From positions 186,001 to 250,000 of the forward strand of contig NZ_JAANCM010000001.1 in the NCBI RefSeq assembly GCF_011603255.1: a stretch of DNA of 64,000 bases, given 5' to 3'. Origin of the DNA: Ferranicluibacter rubi (GTDB lineage Bacteria > Pseudomonadota > Alphaproteobacteria > Rhizobiales > Rhizobiaceae). Under the pieces are notes generated by a model. That model saw only the letters and a program-made list of their open reading frames with translations, was not told the origin of the DNA and ran no database searches. A program made the translations under genes and the position numbers. Shown piece after piece: positions 44,327 through 53,197 of the stretch; the stretch's first letter is position 1, and each line of letters begins with the position of its first letter.

Positions 44327-46630
44327 TTATCCCACAGCGGACAGGGCTGATTCCAGCCTGAGGGGCTGGCCGCGGGAGGCGGCGACCACGGCGTCCACAT
44401 CCAGGATCAGCGCCACGCGGCCGTCACCGAGAATGGTCGCCGCGGCGATGCCGGGCACGTGTGTGTAGTTCGCCTCCAAGCTCTTGATCACGACCTGGCG
44501 CTGGCCCTGGATCGCATCGACCATCAGCGCGCGCTGACCGCCACCTTCCGATTCCACCAGCAGCGCCACGCCCTCGACGGGATTGGCCTGCGTGGCGCGG
44601 AAGTTGAGGATCCGGCCGACATCGACCAGCGGGCAGAAGGAGTTGCGGATCGAGATCAGGCGCTGTGTCGCACCGAAGGAATGGATCGAGGCGGCATCCG
44701 GCTGCAGCGTTTCGACGATGGCCGTCAGCGGCACGACCAGCGTCTGGTTGGCGACCGTGACCACCATGCCGTCGAGCACGGCCAGCGTCAGCGGCAGGCT
44801 CATGGTGAAGACGGAGCCCTGGCCGGGCTTCGACGAGATGTTGATACGTCCGCCGAGCGCCTGGATGGAGCGCTTGACCACGTCCATGCCGACGCCGCGG
44901 CCGGAAAGGTCGGAGACCTTCTCGGCGGTCGAGAAGCCGGCGTGGAAGATCAGGTTGTCGATTTCCTCGTCCGACAGGTTGGCGTCGGCCGCGATCAGGT
45001 CGTTGTCGATCGCCTTCTGGCGGACGCGTTCGCGGTTGATGCCGGCGCCGTCGTCGGCAAGTTCGATGATGATGCGGCCCGAGCGGTGCTTGGCGGTCAG
45101 GCGAACGGTGCCTTCCGGGTTCTTGCCGAGCGCGATGCGCTTCTCCGGCATTTCCAGGCCGTGATCGACCGCGTTGCGGATCATGTGCGTCAGCGGCTCG
45201 GCGAGCTTGTCGATGACGGTCTTGTCGACTTCGGTGTTCTCGCCCTCGGTGACCAGGCGCACCGACTTGCCGGTGATGTCGGCGATTTCGCGCACGGTAC
45301 GGGCCATGCGCTGGAAGACGGGCTTCACCGGCTGGGCGCGGATGGCCATGACCGAGTCCTGGATCTCGCGGGTGAGCTGCTGCAGCTCTTCGAGGCCCAT
45401 ATTGATCGACGACGTGCCGTTGGCGTCGTTCTCGATGACGCTCTGCGACAGCATCGCCTGGTTGATGACGAGCTCGCCCACGAGGTTGATCAGGCGGTCG
45501 ACGCGATCGAGATCGACGCGGATCGTCTGGCCTGCGGCTGCGGCCTGCTGCGCACTGGCGGCGTTTGCAGCGGGCGCCTGCTTCGCATCGGCAGCCTTGG
45601 CGGCGGCGCTGGCAAGGTTCAGAACGTTGCTGGCGGTTTCGAGCGCCGTGATCGTGGCTTCGCGCTCGCCGGCGGCGATCTGTTCTTCTTCCTCGACCAC
45701 GCCGAGGGGATGTTCATGCTCCTCGTCGAGGATCGACAGATCGAAGGGTACGGCCTGCATCGGGGCGTCGCCTTCGACCGCGACCGGCTGCTCGCCTTCG
45801 GCAAGCTCGGCCACAGAGAGTTCGCAGTCCCATTCGGCAAATTCGAACACGCCGCGGATCGCATCTTCGCCCTTGTCGGTGCGAAGCGAGATCTTCCACG
45901 AGAAGTAGGCGTCTTCCGGGTTCAGGCCATCGAGCGACGGCAGGCTGTCCATGTCGCAAAGAATGCTCATCTCGCCGAGACGGGAGAGATCGCGCAGGAG
46001 CAGCGTCGCCTCGTTGCCCTTGCGATAGAGATCGGCGTTCGGCTTGAAGGAGATCTCGAAAGTCGGCATCGCGACCGGTTCGGCAGCGGCGTCGTCACCG
46101 AAGTCGTCGAACGAGAAGGCGACGGGCACGAAGCCCTGGTCATTGGTTGCGGCTGGAGCCGGAGCGGGAGCAGCCGGCGCCGGTTTGGCGGCTGCGGGCT
46201 TGGCGGCAGCCTTGGCCACGGGAGCCTCTGCGGCTCCCGGGAGGGGTGTGCCGTGGGCCAGTGCTTCGAGTTCGCGGATCAGCTGCTTGGAGCGCGCTTC
46301 ATCCACACTGCCGCCGTCGCGGGCGCAGTTGGTCAGGTCGGCCAGGACGTCGGCCGACTTGAGCATGACTTTCAGAACCTCCTGCGTGGGTTCCAGCTTG
46401 TTGGAGCGAACGCAATCCAGTGTCGTCTCGAACACGTGAGCGAACGAGACCAGATCATCCAGCCCGAAGGCGCCCGCGCCACCCTTGATGGAGTGAACGG
46501 CACGAAAGACCGCATTGACCGTCTCCGGATCGCGATCCCCGTCATTCAAACGAAGGAGACCGGATTCCAGTTCTGCGAGCTGTTCTTCACATTCCTGGAA
46601 GAAGATCTCTTTGATTTCATTCATATCCAT
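44327..46630 (-). CDS. cheA: chemotaxis histidine kinase CheA
   Basis: A 767-residue protein: HPt domain with phosphorylatable His46 (AVHSIKGGAGAFGL), an Ala/Pro-rich linker, a P2-like region (about 175-275), a second Ala-rich linker, dimerisation helices, an HATPase domain (HMIRNAVDHGLEMPEKR; ELADDGAGINRERVRQ; SGRGVGMDVVK) and a C-terminal CheW-like domain. CheA phosphorylates CheY1, CheY2 and CheB. Nothing essential is missing. Long antisense frames over this gene are artefacts of GC-rich codon bias. Confidence 0.96.
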   Translation of the reverse strand: MDMNEIKEIFFQECEEQLAELESGLLRLNDGDRDPETVNAVFRAVHSIKGGAGAFGLDDLVSFAHVFETTLDCVRSNKLEPTQEVLKVMLKSADVLADLTNCARDGGSVDEARSKQLIRELEALAHGTPLPGAAEAPVAKAAAKPAAAKPAPAAPAPAPAATNDQGFVPVAFSFDDFGDDAAAEPVAMPTFEISFKPNADLYRKGNEATLLLRDLSRLGEMSILCDMDSLPSLDGLNPEDAYFSWKISLRTDKGEDAIRGVFEFAEWDCELSVAELAEGEQPVAVEGDAPMQAVPFDLSILDEEHEHPLGVVEEEEQIAAGEREATITALETASNVLNLASAAAKAADAKQAPAANAASAQQAAAAGQTIRVDLDRVDRLINLVGELVINQAMLSQSVIENDANGTSSINMGLEELQQLTREIQDSVMAIRAQPVKPVFQRMARTVREIADITGKSVRLVTEGENTEVDKTVIDKLAEPLTHMIRNAVDHGLEMPEKRIALGKNPEGTVRLTAKHRSGRIIIELADDGAGINRERVRQKAIDNDLIAADANLSDEEIDNLIFHAGFSTAEKVSDLSGRGVGMDVVKRSIQALGGRINISSKPGQGSVFTMSLPLTLAVLDGMVVTVANQTLVVPLTAIVETLQPDAASIHSFGATQRLISIRNSFCPLVDVGRILNFRATQANPVEGVALLVESEGGGQRALMVDAIQGQRQVVIKSLEANYTHVPGIAAATILGDGRVALILDVDAVVAASRGQPLRLESALSAVG

Positions 46631-46654
46631 AGCTGGAATCCTGGCGAGGGTTTT

Positions 46655-47020
46655 TTAAGCGGTTACGCGCTCGATGGCGTCGATCAGCTTTGTCGGATCG
46701 AAGGGCTTGACGATCCAGCCGGTCGCTCCGGCCTGACGGGCACGGTTCTTCTTTTCCGCGTCGCTTTCCGTGGTCAGGACCAGGATCGGGATGGCGCGGT
46801 ACTTCTCGTTGCGGCGGACGCCCTCGATGAAACCGAAGCCGTCGAGGCGGGGCATGTTGATGTCGGTGACGATGACATCGGGATTACAGTCTTCGAGGAC
46901 TTCGAGACCTTCGATGCCGTCTTCGGCCTGAATGGTTTCGAAACCGGCATTGTTGAGCGTCACGAGGAGCATATTCCGGATCGTCCGGCTATCGTCCACG
47001 GTGAGAACCTTCTTCTTCAT
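46655..47020 (-). CDS. cheY1: chemotaxis response regulator CheY1
   Basis: A 121-residue receiver domain with D9, D10, phosphoacceptor D53 (IVTDINMPRLDG), Thr in VLTTES and Lys in VKPFDP. By position (directly upstream of cheA) it corresponds to CheY1 of Sinorhizobium, the phosphate sink whose dephosphorylation is accelerated with CheS and CheA. The closest family relatives are the CheY proteins paired with CheA in the Fla/F7-type systems. Confidence 0.92.
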   Translation of the reverse strand: MKKKVLTVDDSRTIRNMLLVTLNNAGFETIQAEDGIEGLEVLEDCNPDVIVTDINMPRLDGFGFIEGVRRNEKYRAIPILVLTTESDAEKKNRARQAGATGWIVKPFDPTKLIDAIERVTA

Positions 47021-47022
47021 TT

Positions 47023-47319
47023 TCAGATCTCCTTAGCCATCAGATGGTCGACATTGACCCCGATGAGCTGCGTCGTTTTGGTGAAAGCGTCCGACACCTT
47101 GGAAATGGTGAAGGCGTGTTTGTCCTCTTCCCAGCTTTTGGCACCGGCCATCAGCACCTGGACGCAGAGCGCTCCGACCCGCTCCACGGCCGAAGCGTCG
47201 ACCACGATGTTGCTGCCGCGCATCTCCGTCAGCTTGCGATGAAGGACGCTGGCCTCATTGAGGTCGAGGACCGGCGCGAGATTGAGCGTCTTCGATGCGG
47301 CTTTCTTTGGGGCCATCAC
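47023..47319 (-). CDS. cheS: CheS, STAS-like chemotaxis protein
   Basis: A 98-residue STAS/MlaB-like domain (LDLNEASVLHRKLTEMRGSN, IVVDASAVERVGALCVQVLM). In Sinorhizobium CheS binds CheA and promotes the drain of phosphate from CheY1. The Ser/Asp phosphorylation motif of anti-anti-sigma factors is not obvious: the equivalent region reads VDASAVERVGA. It is three bases upstream of cheY1. The second Met may be the true start. Confidence 0.85.
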   Translation of the reverse strand: MMAPKKAASKTLNLAPVLDLNEASVLHRKLTEMRGSNIVVDASAVERVGALCVQVLMAGAKSWEEDKHAFTISKVSDAFTKTTQLIGVNVDHLMAKEI

Positions 47320-47443
47320 GGCGCCTTTCCTTGTGTCACCTGGAGGAGATTGACCTGTCGAACGAAACCGTCCGCATTGCGATGGCCGGCAGGACCGGTG
47401 TCACGCAGGCGGAACGGGCATGGACGCAGAGCCGGGAACATCG

Positions 47444-49081
47444 TCATGATCGCCCCCATGCCGACACGCGCCCGAAGGCCATGTCGTCCTCGTCTTCGAG
47501 AAAAGCCTCCGCCCTCGCCACCTGCGCAGGCAGAGCCTGTCGCGGCGGCGTGGCGGCGGCCATCATCTTGTCTGCCGCGCGTGCGCCCGTGTTTGCGGAG
47601 CGCAGCGTGAAGCGGCGAATGGTTTCGCCAAGCTCGATCGTCACCATGCGCGCCGTCTGACCGGCAGCCGCCGTGCGTTCGGCATCGCTGGTGAGACCGG
47701 CAAGCGCGCGGCCGGAGCGGCCGATCTCGGTGCGCAGGTCTTCGAGGCTGGACAGATCCTCACCCGACTGACGGGCAATGCCAGTGATGGCCGACTGAAT
47801 GCCGTGGACCTGCTCGACGATGCTGCCGATGGCGGCCTGCGTGCGACCGACGCGTTCGACGCCGGCATCGACCTGGGCTTTGGTGCCCGTGACGAGCTGC
47901 TTGATCTCGCGGGCCGCATCGCCGGAACGCTGGGCGAGTGCCCGGACTTCCTGGGCGACGACTGCGAAACCGCGACCGCTTTCGCCGGCGCGTGCAGCTT
48001 CGATACCGGCATTCAGCGCGAGGAGATTGGTCTGGAAGGCGATCTCGTCGATCACGCCGATGATCTGGCCGATCTTCTCGGCGGAGGATTCGATGTCGGC
48101 CATGGCCGCAATCGCAAGACCGGCGATCTCGCCGCTGCGCTCGACGGAATGTCCCGTCGCCGCAACGGCCTTTTCAGCCGCGGAGCTTTCCCGTGCGCTG
48201 TCGCGAACCCTGATAACGAGGGCTTCCAGCCGTTCGGCAACAGAATCCAGCGCCGCCGCTTCGGATTGCGCGGCCGATCCCAGACGCTCGGTTCCCGCGG
48301 TCATTGTCTCGCTGGCCGTGGCCGAAGAGGAGATCCCGGTGTCCAGATTGCGCAGGTTCGCCTCGATCGTGTCGAGGGCGGCATCCAGCGACCGGGCAAG
48401 CGGCACGGCCGCTTCCGGCACGTCGGCCGGGGTGCGCGCAGAGACGTCGCCCGCGGCCAGTGCCTCGGCGATGCCGGTGAAGGCTGCGAGCAACTCGGCT
48501 TCCGACGTCGCGCGCGTTTCCGCCAGCTGGCGCTGATGGGTCTGGCGCTGTTCGTTGAAGCGAAGGGTCACGCCGATTTCCGTATCGACGAAGACGGTGC
48601 GGATGAGGGCGGAGATAAGGTCCGTCAGTTCCTGCTGCTTGCCCTTGCCGGTCGCCAGCATGGATTTCGGCCAGAACGCCTCGATGGCGGAGACGATCAG
48701 CCGCTCGAGGATGACGCCGTGGCCGGCGATCTGCCAGCGGGGATCGAGGCCCATGCGGCTTTCCGCATCGGCCAGCACCTTGACGCGCTCGGCATAGAGA
48801 CTGTCGAACCGCGCATCCGTCAACACGCCCCAATGAGAGGCGTGGAGGTCGTGCAACCGGTCGATCTGACGGTCGCTGGAGAAATGGCGCGAGGCTTCGG
48901 GGAAGGTCTGAAGGCGCTGGAAAAGGTCGCGCAGAGCGAGATCGACCTGCGGCTGGAGGGCCTGGCGGTGACGACGCAGGATGTCGGTTTCGCTGGAATC
49001 CAGCCCGGCAAACCGCAGGCGCTCGACCAGGCTTCCTGCCTGCGCCCTCCGGTTCTGGTCTGCCACGGCTTCCTGTCCCAC
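47444..49081 (-). CDS. icpA: soluble chemoreceptor IcpA with degenerate globin domain
   Basis: About 545 residues from a GTG with GGGGAC upstream. No membrane segment. Residues about 20-180 fit the protoglobin domain of globin-coupled sensors ([20 protein letters not shown] then RW), and residues about 230-500 are a methyl-accepting signalling domain with the hairpin tip [20 protein letters not shown]. The globin-coupled family normally has a haem-binding His two residues before R-I/M-G-L; here Glu107 stands there, so haem binding is doubtful. It is the first gene of the che operon, as icpA is in rhizobia. The C-terminal CheR-tethering pentapeptide is absent. Confidence 0.88.
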   Translation of the reverse strand: MGQEAVADQNRRAQAGSLVERLRFAGLDSSETDILRRHRQALQPQVDLALRDLFQRLQTFPEASRHFSSDRQIDRLHDLHASHWGVLTDARFDSLYAERVKVLADAESRMGLDPRWQIAGHGVILERLIVSAIEAFWPKSMLATGKGKQQELTDLISALIRTVFVDTEIGVTLRFNEQRQTHQRQLAETRATSEAELLAAFTGIAEALAAGDVSARTPADVPEAAVPLARSLDAALDTIEANLRNLDTGISSSATASETMTAGTERLGSAAQSEAAALDSVAERLEALVIRVRDSARESSAAEKAVAATGHSVERSGEIAGLAIAAMADIESSAEKIGQIIGVIDEIAFQTNLLALNAGIEAARAGESGRGFAVVAQEVRALAQRSGDAAREIKQLVTGTKAQVDAGVERVGRTQAAIGSIVEQVHGIQSAITGIARQSGEDLSSLEDLRTEIGRSGRALAGLTSDAERTAAAGQTARMVTIELGETIRRFTLRSANTGARAADKMMAAATPPRQALPAQVARAEAFLEDEDDMAFGRVSAWGRS

Positions 49082-49596
49082 GTTTGTCCCCGGTCCCGGT
49101 ATGTCTCCCGTCAGGGCCGGTGACCATCACCGCCTGCCGAATGAAATGAGAATGTGCGCCCGATGGCGCCATATGATGCCTGCTTGTCCGAGAACGGAGC
49201 ATAGGCCCCGTTAACGTCACATACCGGGTTGGGACCGGCTCGTCGGATCGGCATCATGCCCGGGAGGGGATTAAGGGGTCCCCGCTTCGACGTGTAGGGA
49301 CCATGTTTATGGTTAATTCCTTGCTTGAAAGTTAACGCCACCTCCCTAATCCACAGAACGCTGAAAGATCGTGCCGGAAAGGGCGCAAACGCCTGTCGGC
49401 ACAGGTTTTCATCCCCCATTCCTCGCAATTGTGGCCGTGGTCTCGCGCGCATAGAAAGAGGACACTTCCGGCGCGACACCCAGCTGCCCGGCGACCGCGT
49501 CTTGGACGGCGCGATGAGGTCGTTCCGGCATCGTGCGCGTCTTCCAGGGAGGGATCCAGCGGACATCATGATGATGACGCGAAAAGGAAACGGGCA
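49082..49596. promoter_or_regulatory. icpA (che operon) upstream region
   Basis: A 515-base stretch without a credible gene. It carries TTAACCAT on the minus strand (49309-49316) and a second TTAA at 49332-49335, resembling CtrA boxes, about 230 bases before icpA. I see no Rem-type element. The right part must also contain the promoter of the small gene at 49597. Confidence 0.45.
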
Positions 49597-49710
49597 ATGA
49601 TTGTTCTCGGACTGAGCGCCACCCTCATCGCATGCCTGACGCTCGTTGCCATCTCCGTCCTTCTCAACATCGACGACGGCCGCGTCGCGCTTCCCTCGCG
49701 CATCCTCTGA
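49597..49710 (+). CDS. 37-residue single-helix membrane peptide
   Basis: The frame encodes a hydrophobic helix from residue 2 to about 24 (IVLGLSATLIACLTLVAISV) followed by a short polar tail (DDGRVALPSRIL). AGGA lies nine bases before the ATG. Short proteins of this kind are common in rhizobia and usually unannotated. No family can be named. A nearby upstream in-frame extension (from 49429) is rejected because it is Arg-rich and lacks a ribosome binding site. Confidence 0.5.
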   Translation: MIVLGLSATLIACLTLVAISVLLNIDDGRVALPSRIL

Positions 49711-49817
49711 GCCGTCTTCGGGACAATCTTCATCTCAACATTTCCTGTTGCTGAAGATCTAACCCGGCGCGCGCGCTGCCCTATCTCCTGGTTCATCCAT
49801 TCGGAAAGGAACCATCC

Positions 49818-50072
49818 ATGGGTATCGAAAGCATCCTCATCTTCCTCCTGATCGGCGCAGTGGCCGGTTGGCTCGCCGGCCTCATCGTGTCCGGCTTCGG
49901 CTTCGGCCTGTTCGGCAACATCATCGTCGGCATCATCGGCGCCTTCATCGCAGGCTGGCTGTTCCCGCGTCTCGGTTTCGTGATCGGCGGCGGTATTCTC
50001 GCGGCCATCATCCATGCGACCCTTGGCGCGATCATCCTGCTTGTGCTCATCCGCGTGATCAAACGAGCCTGA
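49818..50072 (+). CDS. GlsB/YeaQ/YmgE family membrane protein
   Basis: An 84-residue protein with three hydrophobic, Gly-rich helices (GAVAGWLAGLIVSGFGFGLF, then IIVGIIGAFIAGWLFP) separated by short turns, the pattern of the transglycosylase-associated/GlsB family. These small inner-membrane proteins are induced by envelope and acid stress in several bacteria; the function is not known. GGAA lies close upstream. Confidence 0.85.
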   Translation: MGIESILIFLLIGAVAGWLAGLIVSGFGFGLFGNIIVGIIGAFIAGWLFPRLGFVIGGGILAAIIHATLGAIILLVLIRVIKRA

Positions 50073-50084
50073 GGAAGAGGCATC

Positions 50085-50273
50085 ATGTCCAGCACGACAG
50101 ACCCCAAAATCGAAGCCGCCCTCGCGTCGTTCATTTCCGACCATCCGGAGATCAACAGCCGCGACGCGGCCATCGCCGCCATTCTCGAGAACTGGTTTAC
50201 AAGCCACGGCTACCTGCCGCACGGTCAGGAGGGCACGCGCCCGGAAGACCTTGACGCAACAAACGACGACTGA
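50085..50273 (+). CDS. small conserved protein, function unknown
   Basis: A 62-residue acidic protein following the GlsB-like gene by 12 bases (GAGGAAGAGG as a strong ribosome binding site). It has a helical pattern like small DNA-binding or partner proteins (SRDAAIAAILENWFTSHGYL) but no clear motif. Followed by a terminator at 50298-50322, so the two genes form a transcript. Confidence 0.65.
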   Translation: MSSTTDPKIEAALASFISDHPEINSRDAAIAAILENWFTSHGYLPHGQEGTRPEDLDATNDD

Positions 50274-50297
50274 AAAAATCGGCGACAGCAATGCTGG

Positions 50298-50322
50298 AGG
50301 CGGGCTCAACGGCCCGCCTTTT
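50298..50322 (+). terminator. rho-independent terminator
   Basis: AGGCGGGC (50298-50305) and GCCCGCCT (50312-50319) with a six-base loop and T-run to 50322, 25 bases after the small gene's stop. Confidence 0.85.
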
Positions 50323-50381
50323 CGTGTCAGCGCCTGACACAGGCTGGCAAACGACGAACCTTTGAGAGAGCGGACAGCCTC

Positions 50382-50846
50382 ATGAGCCTATCTTCCGTGA
50401 CCGCCTTCCTGGCCGAGAAGTCGCCCGACCTCGAGGTCATCGTTCTCGACGAGAGCACGGCGACCGTTGCCATGGCGGCGGCGGCACATCGCGTCGTGCC
50501 GGCGCAGATCGCCAAGACACTGGCGCTCCGGGTCGCAGACGCGGTGATCCTGATCGTCACGGGCGGTGAAGCGCGCATCGACAACAAGAAATTCAAGGCG
50601 CGGTTCGGCACCAAAGCCCGGATGCTCGACCTTGCCGACGTGGAAGCAGAGACGAGCCATCCGGTGGGCGGCGTCTGCCCTTTCGGTCTGCCAAAGCCGC
50701 TTGCGGTCTATTGCGACGTCTCGCTGCGCGCCTTCGACATCGTCGTGCCGGCGGCAGGCGCCACCAATGCCGCCGTGCGGATTTCGCCCGAGCGCATGGC
50801 CGACATCACCGGAGCAGAGTGGATCGACGTGACCGCCTCGACATAA
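50382..50846 (+). CDS. YbaK/EbsC family aminoacyl-tRNA deacylase-like protein
   Basis: A 154-residue protein with the YbaK core: QIAKTLALRVADAVILIVTG, LDLADVEAETSHPVGGVCPF and AGATNAAVRISPERM. Members hydrolyse mischarged tRNAs (for example Cys-tRNAPro) or are uncharacterised editing-like proteins. The conserved Lys near the N-terminal part (AKTLAL) and the Gly-rich SHPVGGVCPFG loop are present. Single gene with a short upstream spacer. The exact substrate cannot be read from sequence. Confidence 0.85.
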   Translation: MSLSSVTAFLAEKSPDLEVIVLDESTATVAMAAAAHRVVPAQIAKTLALRVADAVILIVTGGEARIDNKKFKARFGTKARMLDLADVEAETSHPVGGVCPFGLPKPLAVYCDVSLRAFDIVVPAAGATNAAVRISPERMADITGAEWIDVTAST

Positions 50847-51027
50847 ATCGGGCGGATTGCGGAGGCTCGTGAAAAGACCTTTCGAAACAACGGCTAACGC
50901 CATTGCGTGTGCGTCATTTCATACGCACATTCGAGCCGACCGCTGCCCCCGCCTTGTTTCAGCCATCGAATGGCCAAGAAAATTGCCTTGAAGCGGCGGT
51001 TCCGACCGATAGTGAGAGAATCAACGC

Positions 51028-51417
51028 ATGAACAGGATTGCCTTGTCGGCTCTGCTGGCGGCATGCACCGCCACCTCGGCTGCCGCCATGGATCAGACGC
51101 TCGTTCGCCAGTTCCAGAAACTCGATCCCGCCACACGGCTGGAGCAGCGCTGCGATACGGAAGCGATGGAGCGCATCAACAAGGACAAGACGCAGTACCG
51201 GCCCGATAAGGTCATCGCTTACGCGTTCGGCGATCCGGTGACGGCCACCAACACCATCACCGCGCCCGGCGCCGTCTTTCGCAGCCAGGGAGAATGGTAT
51301 CGGCTGAAATTCCGCTGCACCACCGGTCCTGATCACATCGATGTGCGATCGTTCAAATATGAGATCGGCAGCCAGATCCCGCATGACGCTTGGGAGAGGC
51401 ACTATCTCTATCCCTGA
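51028..51417 (+). CDS. DUF930 family secreted protein
   Basis: A 129-residue protein with a signal peptide (NRIALSALLAACTATSAAA, cleavage before MDQ) and the DUF930 body: LDPATRLEQRCDTEAMERIN and the aromatic end AWERHYLYP. Two Cys (QRCDTEA and RFRCTTG-like) could form a disulphide in the periplasm. DUF930 is a family of rhizobial and related envelope proteins of unknown function. Preceded by GAGAG. Confidence 0.8.
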   Translation: MNRIALSALLAACTATSAAAMDQTLVRQFQKLDPATRLEQRCDTEAMERINKDKTQYRPDKVIAYAFGDPVTATNTITAPGAVFRSQGEWYRLKFRCTTGPDHIDVRSFKYEIGSQIPHDAWERHYLYP

Positions 51418-51458
51418 GGTCAGATGATCTCTCGTCTCGGGAGGCCCTCGACAGGACC

Positions 51459-51545
51459 CTACAGGAAAGCCCAGAGACCGAGAACCGTCAGGACGGCGAG
51501 GAACGCCATGGTGTTCAACAGCGTGCGCATCATATGTGTGGCCAT
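51459..51545 (-). CDS. 28-residue membrane peptide with strong ribosome binding site
   Basis: ATG at 51545 and TAG at 51459 enclose MATHMMRTLL followed by a hydrophobic helix (MAFLAVLTVLGLWAFL). GGAGGAGTTGAAC directly precedes the ATG, a near-ideal ribosome binding site with the usual spacing and the best in this part of the window. The length is below usual gene-calling limits. It lies between a DUF930 gene and an ECF sigma factor, in the opposite direction to both. No function is known. Confidence 0.6.
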   Translation of the reverse strand: MATHMMRTLLNTMAFLAVLTVLGLWAFL

Positions 51546-51813
51546 GTTCAACTCCTCCCTCAGCGCGGCCGATGCCTCTGCATGCCGCGCAATTTTTCCC
51601 GATCGACTTATCGCGTTTCCGGAACGGCCTCCTCCAAGGCCTCTCCATCCCCAAGTGCCGAGGCCCCTGATTTCGTGAGCATATCATCGACGCGTTAATA
51701 AACCTCATGACAGAGGTGTGAACCGCTGTCCATTAGCGGATGCGAAGATTCCTTCGCGGAATCTCGCGCTTGCGAAAAATATTTCGGAAGGCATGGAATA
51801 GAGCGCCATCGCC

Positions 51814-52365
51814 ATGCGTATATCTCACATGGACGACAGGAAAAGCCCCTTCGATGTCATCGGCCAGCTCGGCGCTCTCAGGCGTTATGCCCGTTCGCTC
51901 GTACGCAATCCCGACGATGCCGAGGATCTGGTGCAGGACGCACTGATGCGCGCCTATGAGCGCCGGCCGACCTTTCGTCAGGGTGCGAACCTGCGGACCT
52001 GGCTGATGTCCGTCCTTCACAACACGCATATCGACAGCCTGCGCCGCAAGCGCTCGCAGACGCGGCGCGTGGAGGAAGCGGCTCTGCTTTCGCAAGGCCT
52101 GCATCATGGCGGTGCGGAAGATGTCGTTCGTCTCGGGCAATTGCGCGAGGCGTTCTTCAGCCTTCCCGAAGAGCAGCGCGCCGCGCTCCATCTCGTCGCC
52201 ATCGACGAGATGTCCTACCAGGACGCCGCGCGCGTTCTCGATATTCCCGTGGGGACACTGATGTCGCGCCTTTCCCGCGCGCGGGCCCGCCTGCGCGCCT
52301 TCGAGGAAGATCGCACGCCGACCCACCTCAAGATCGTTGGAGGCACCGACAATGACCATGGCTGA
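51814..52365 (+). CDS. ECF-type RNA polymerase sigma factor
   Basis: A 183-residue protein with sigma-2 (LRRYARSLVRNPDDAEDLVQ; LRTWLMSVLHNTHIDSLRRK) and sigma-4 (SLPEEQRAALHLVAIDEMSY then GTLMSRLSRARARLRAF) regions and no sigma-3, which defines the ECF group. It overlaps the start of the membrane-bound gene at 52352, the probable anti-sigma. A second start 15 bases downstream (MDDRK) is possible. What signal it answers is not visible. Confidence 0.93.
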   Translation: MRISHMDDRKSPFDVIGQLGALRRYARSLVRNPDDAEDLVQDALMRAYERRPTFRQGANLRTWLMSVLHNTHIDSLRRKRSQTRRVEEAALLSQGLHHGGAEDVVRLGQLREAFFSLPEEQRAALHLVAIDEMSYQDAARVLDIPVGTLMSRLSRARARLRAFEEDRTPTHLKIVGGTDNDHG

Positions 52366-53137
52366 CCCGATCCTCGACAGCGACCTCGATGCCTATGTGG
52401 ACAACCAGCTGACGCCGCAGCGCCGGCTTCAGGTCGAGGCGCATCTGGCGCAGAACCCGGAGTCCGCTGCCCGGGTGATGGGTGATCTGCATCTGCGCGG
52501 CGAGCTGCGTCTGTCGCTGCTGGCGACCGTCGATCCCGGCGGCACGCGGCAAACCCGGGATGCGGCGCGCCGGCTGGAAAGCGGCCTGCGCTTTCCCCGC
52601 GTCAGTCAGCAGCTGCAGAAGGTGGCGGCGGTTACCCTTCTCGTGGGTGCCGGCTGGGTTGCCAGCACGAGCTTCGGTCCGTTCCAGGTGACCGAGGTCG
52701 TGGCATCCGAGCCGCCACCCGCGCATGTGGAAGAGGCCGTTCGCGCCCACCGCACGGCGGAGATCCGCGAGACCATGACATCGCAGCCGGAGGTGCAGAC
52801 CTACGACCGCGAGGACATTCGCGCGGCGACGGCGATCATCATGCCGGCCCTGCCCGAAAGCTGGACCGTGGTGGACGTTCAGGTGTTCCCCTCACGCTTC
52901 GGCCCGAGCGTCGAGCTTGCGATCCGCACGCCGGACAAGGAGCAGATGTCGCTCTTTGCCGTGCGCCCCGGGGCGTTCTCGGTGCGGCCTGTCAAGACCT
53001 ACGCCATCGACGGCATCGAGGCGGCGGACTGGCAGATCGGCGACGTGGCCTATGCGCTGGTGGCCGCGCCCGGTGGCACCACAGGCGAGGCCAAGCTGGC
53101 GCAGACGGCGGAGCGCCTGTCTAAAACCCTTTACTGA
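52352..53137 (+). CDS. probable membrane anti-sigma factor
   Basis: About 261 residues: N-terminal helical domain of anti-sigma type (SDLDAYVDNQLTPQRRLQVE, the ZAS-like pattern but without the H-x3-C-x2-C zinc residues), one membrane segment (about 90-108, VTLLVGAGWVASTS) and an extracytoplasmic beta-rich domain (150-255). The ATG at 52352 has GGAGG upstream and lies 14 bases inside the sigma gene. Position and architecture indicate the cognate anti-sigma; binding has to be inferred. Confidence 0.8.
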   Translation: MTMADPILDSDLDAYVDNQLTPQRRLQVEAHLAQNPESAARVMGDLHLRGELRLSLLATVDPGGTRQTRDAARRLESGLRFPRVSQQLQKVAAVTLLVGAGWVASTSFGPFQVTEVVASEPPPAHVEEAVRAHRTAEIRETMTSQPEVQTYDREDIRAATAIIMPALPESWTVVDVQVFPSRFGPSVELAIRTPDKEQMSLFAVRPGAFSVRPVKTYAIDGIEAADWQIGDVAYALVAAPGGTTGEAKLAQTAERLSKTLY

Positions 53138-53197
53138 CCTCTGGCCCGCCCGGCGCCAGAGCCATTCACACTTTCTCATCTATCAAGGAGAACCTCG

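Noticed and set aside
44459-47242. 927-codon open frame on the plus strand opposite cheA, cheY1 and cheS
   Set aside because: It is antisense to three clearly recognised genes, Arg/Asp/Gly/His-rich, has no domain and no ribosome binding site; such frames arise from GC-rich third positions.
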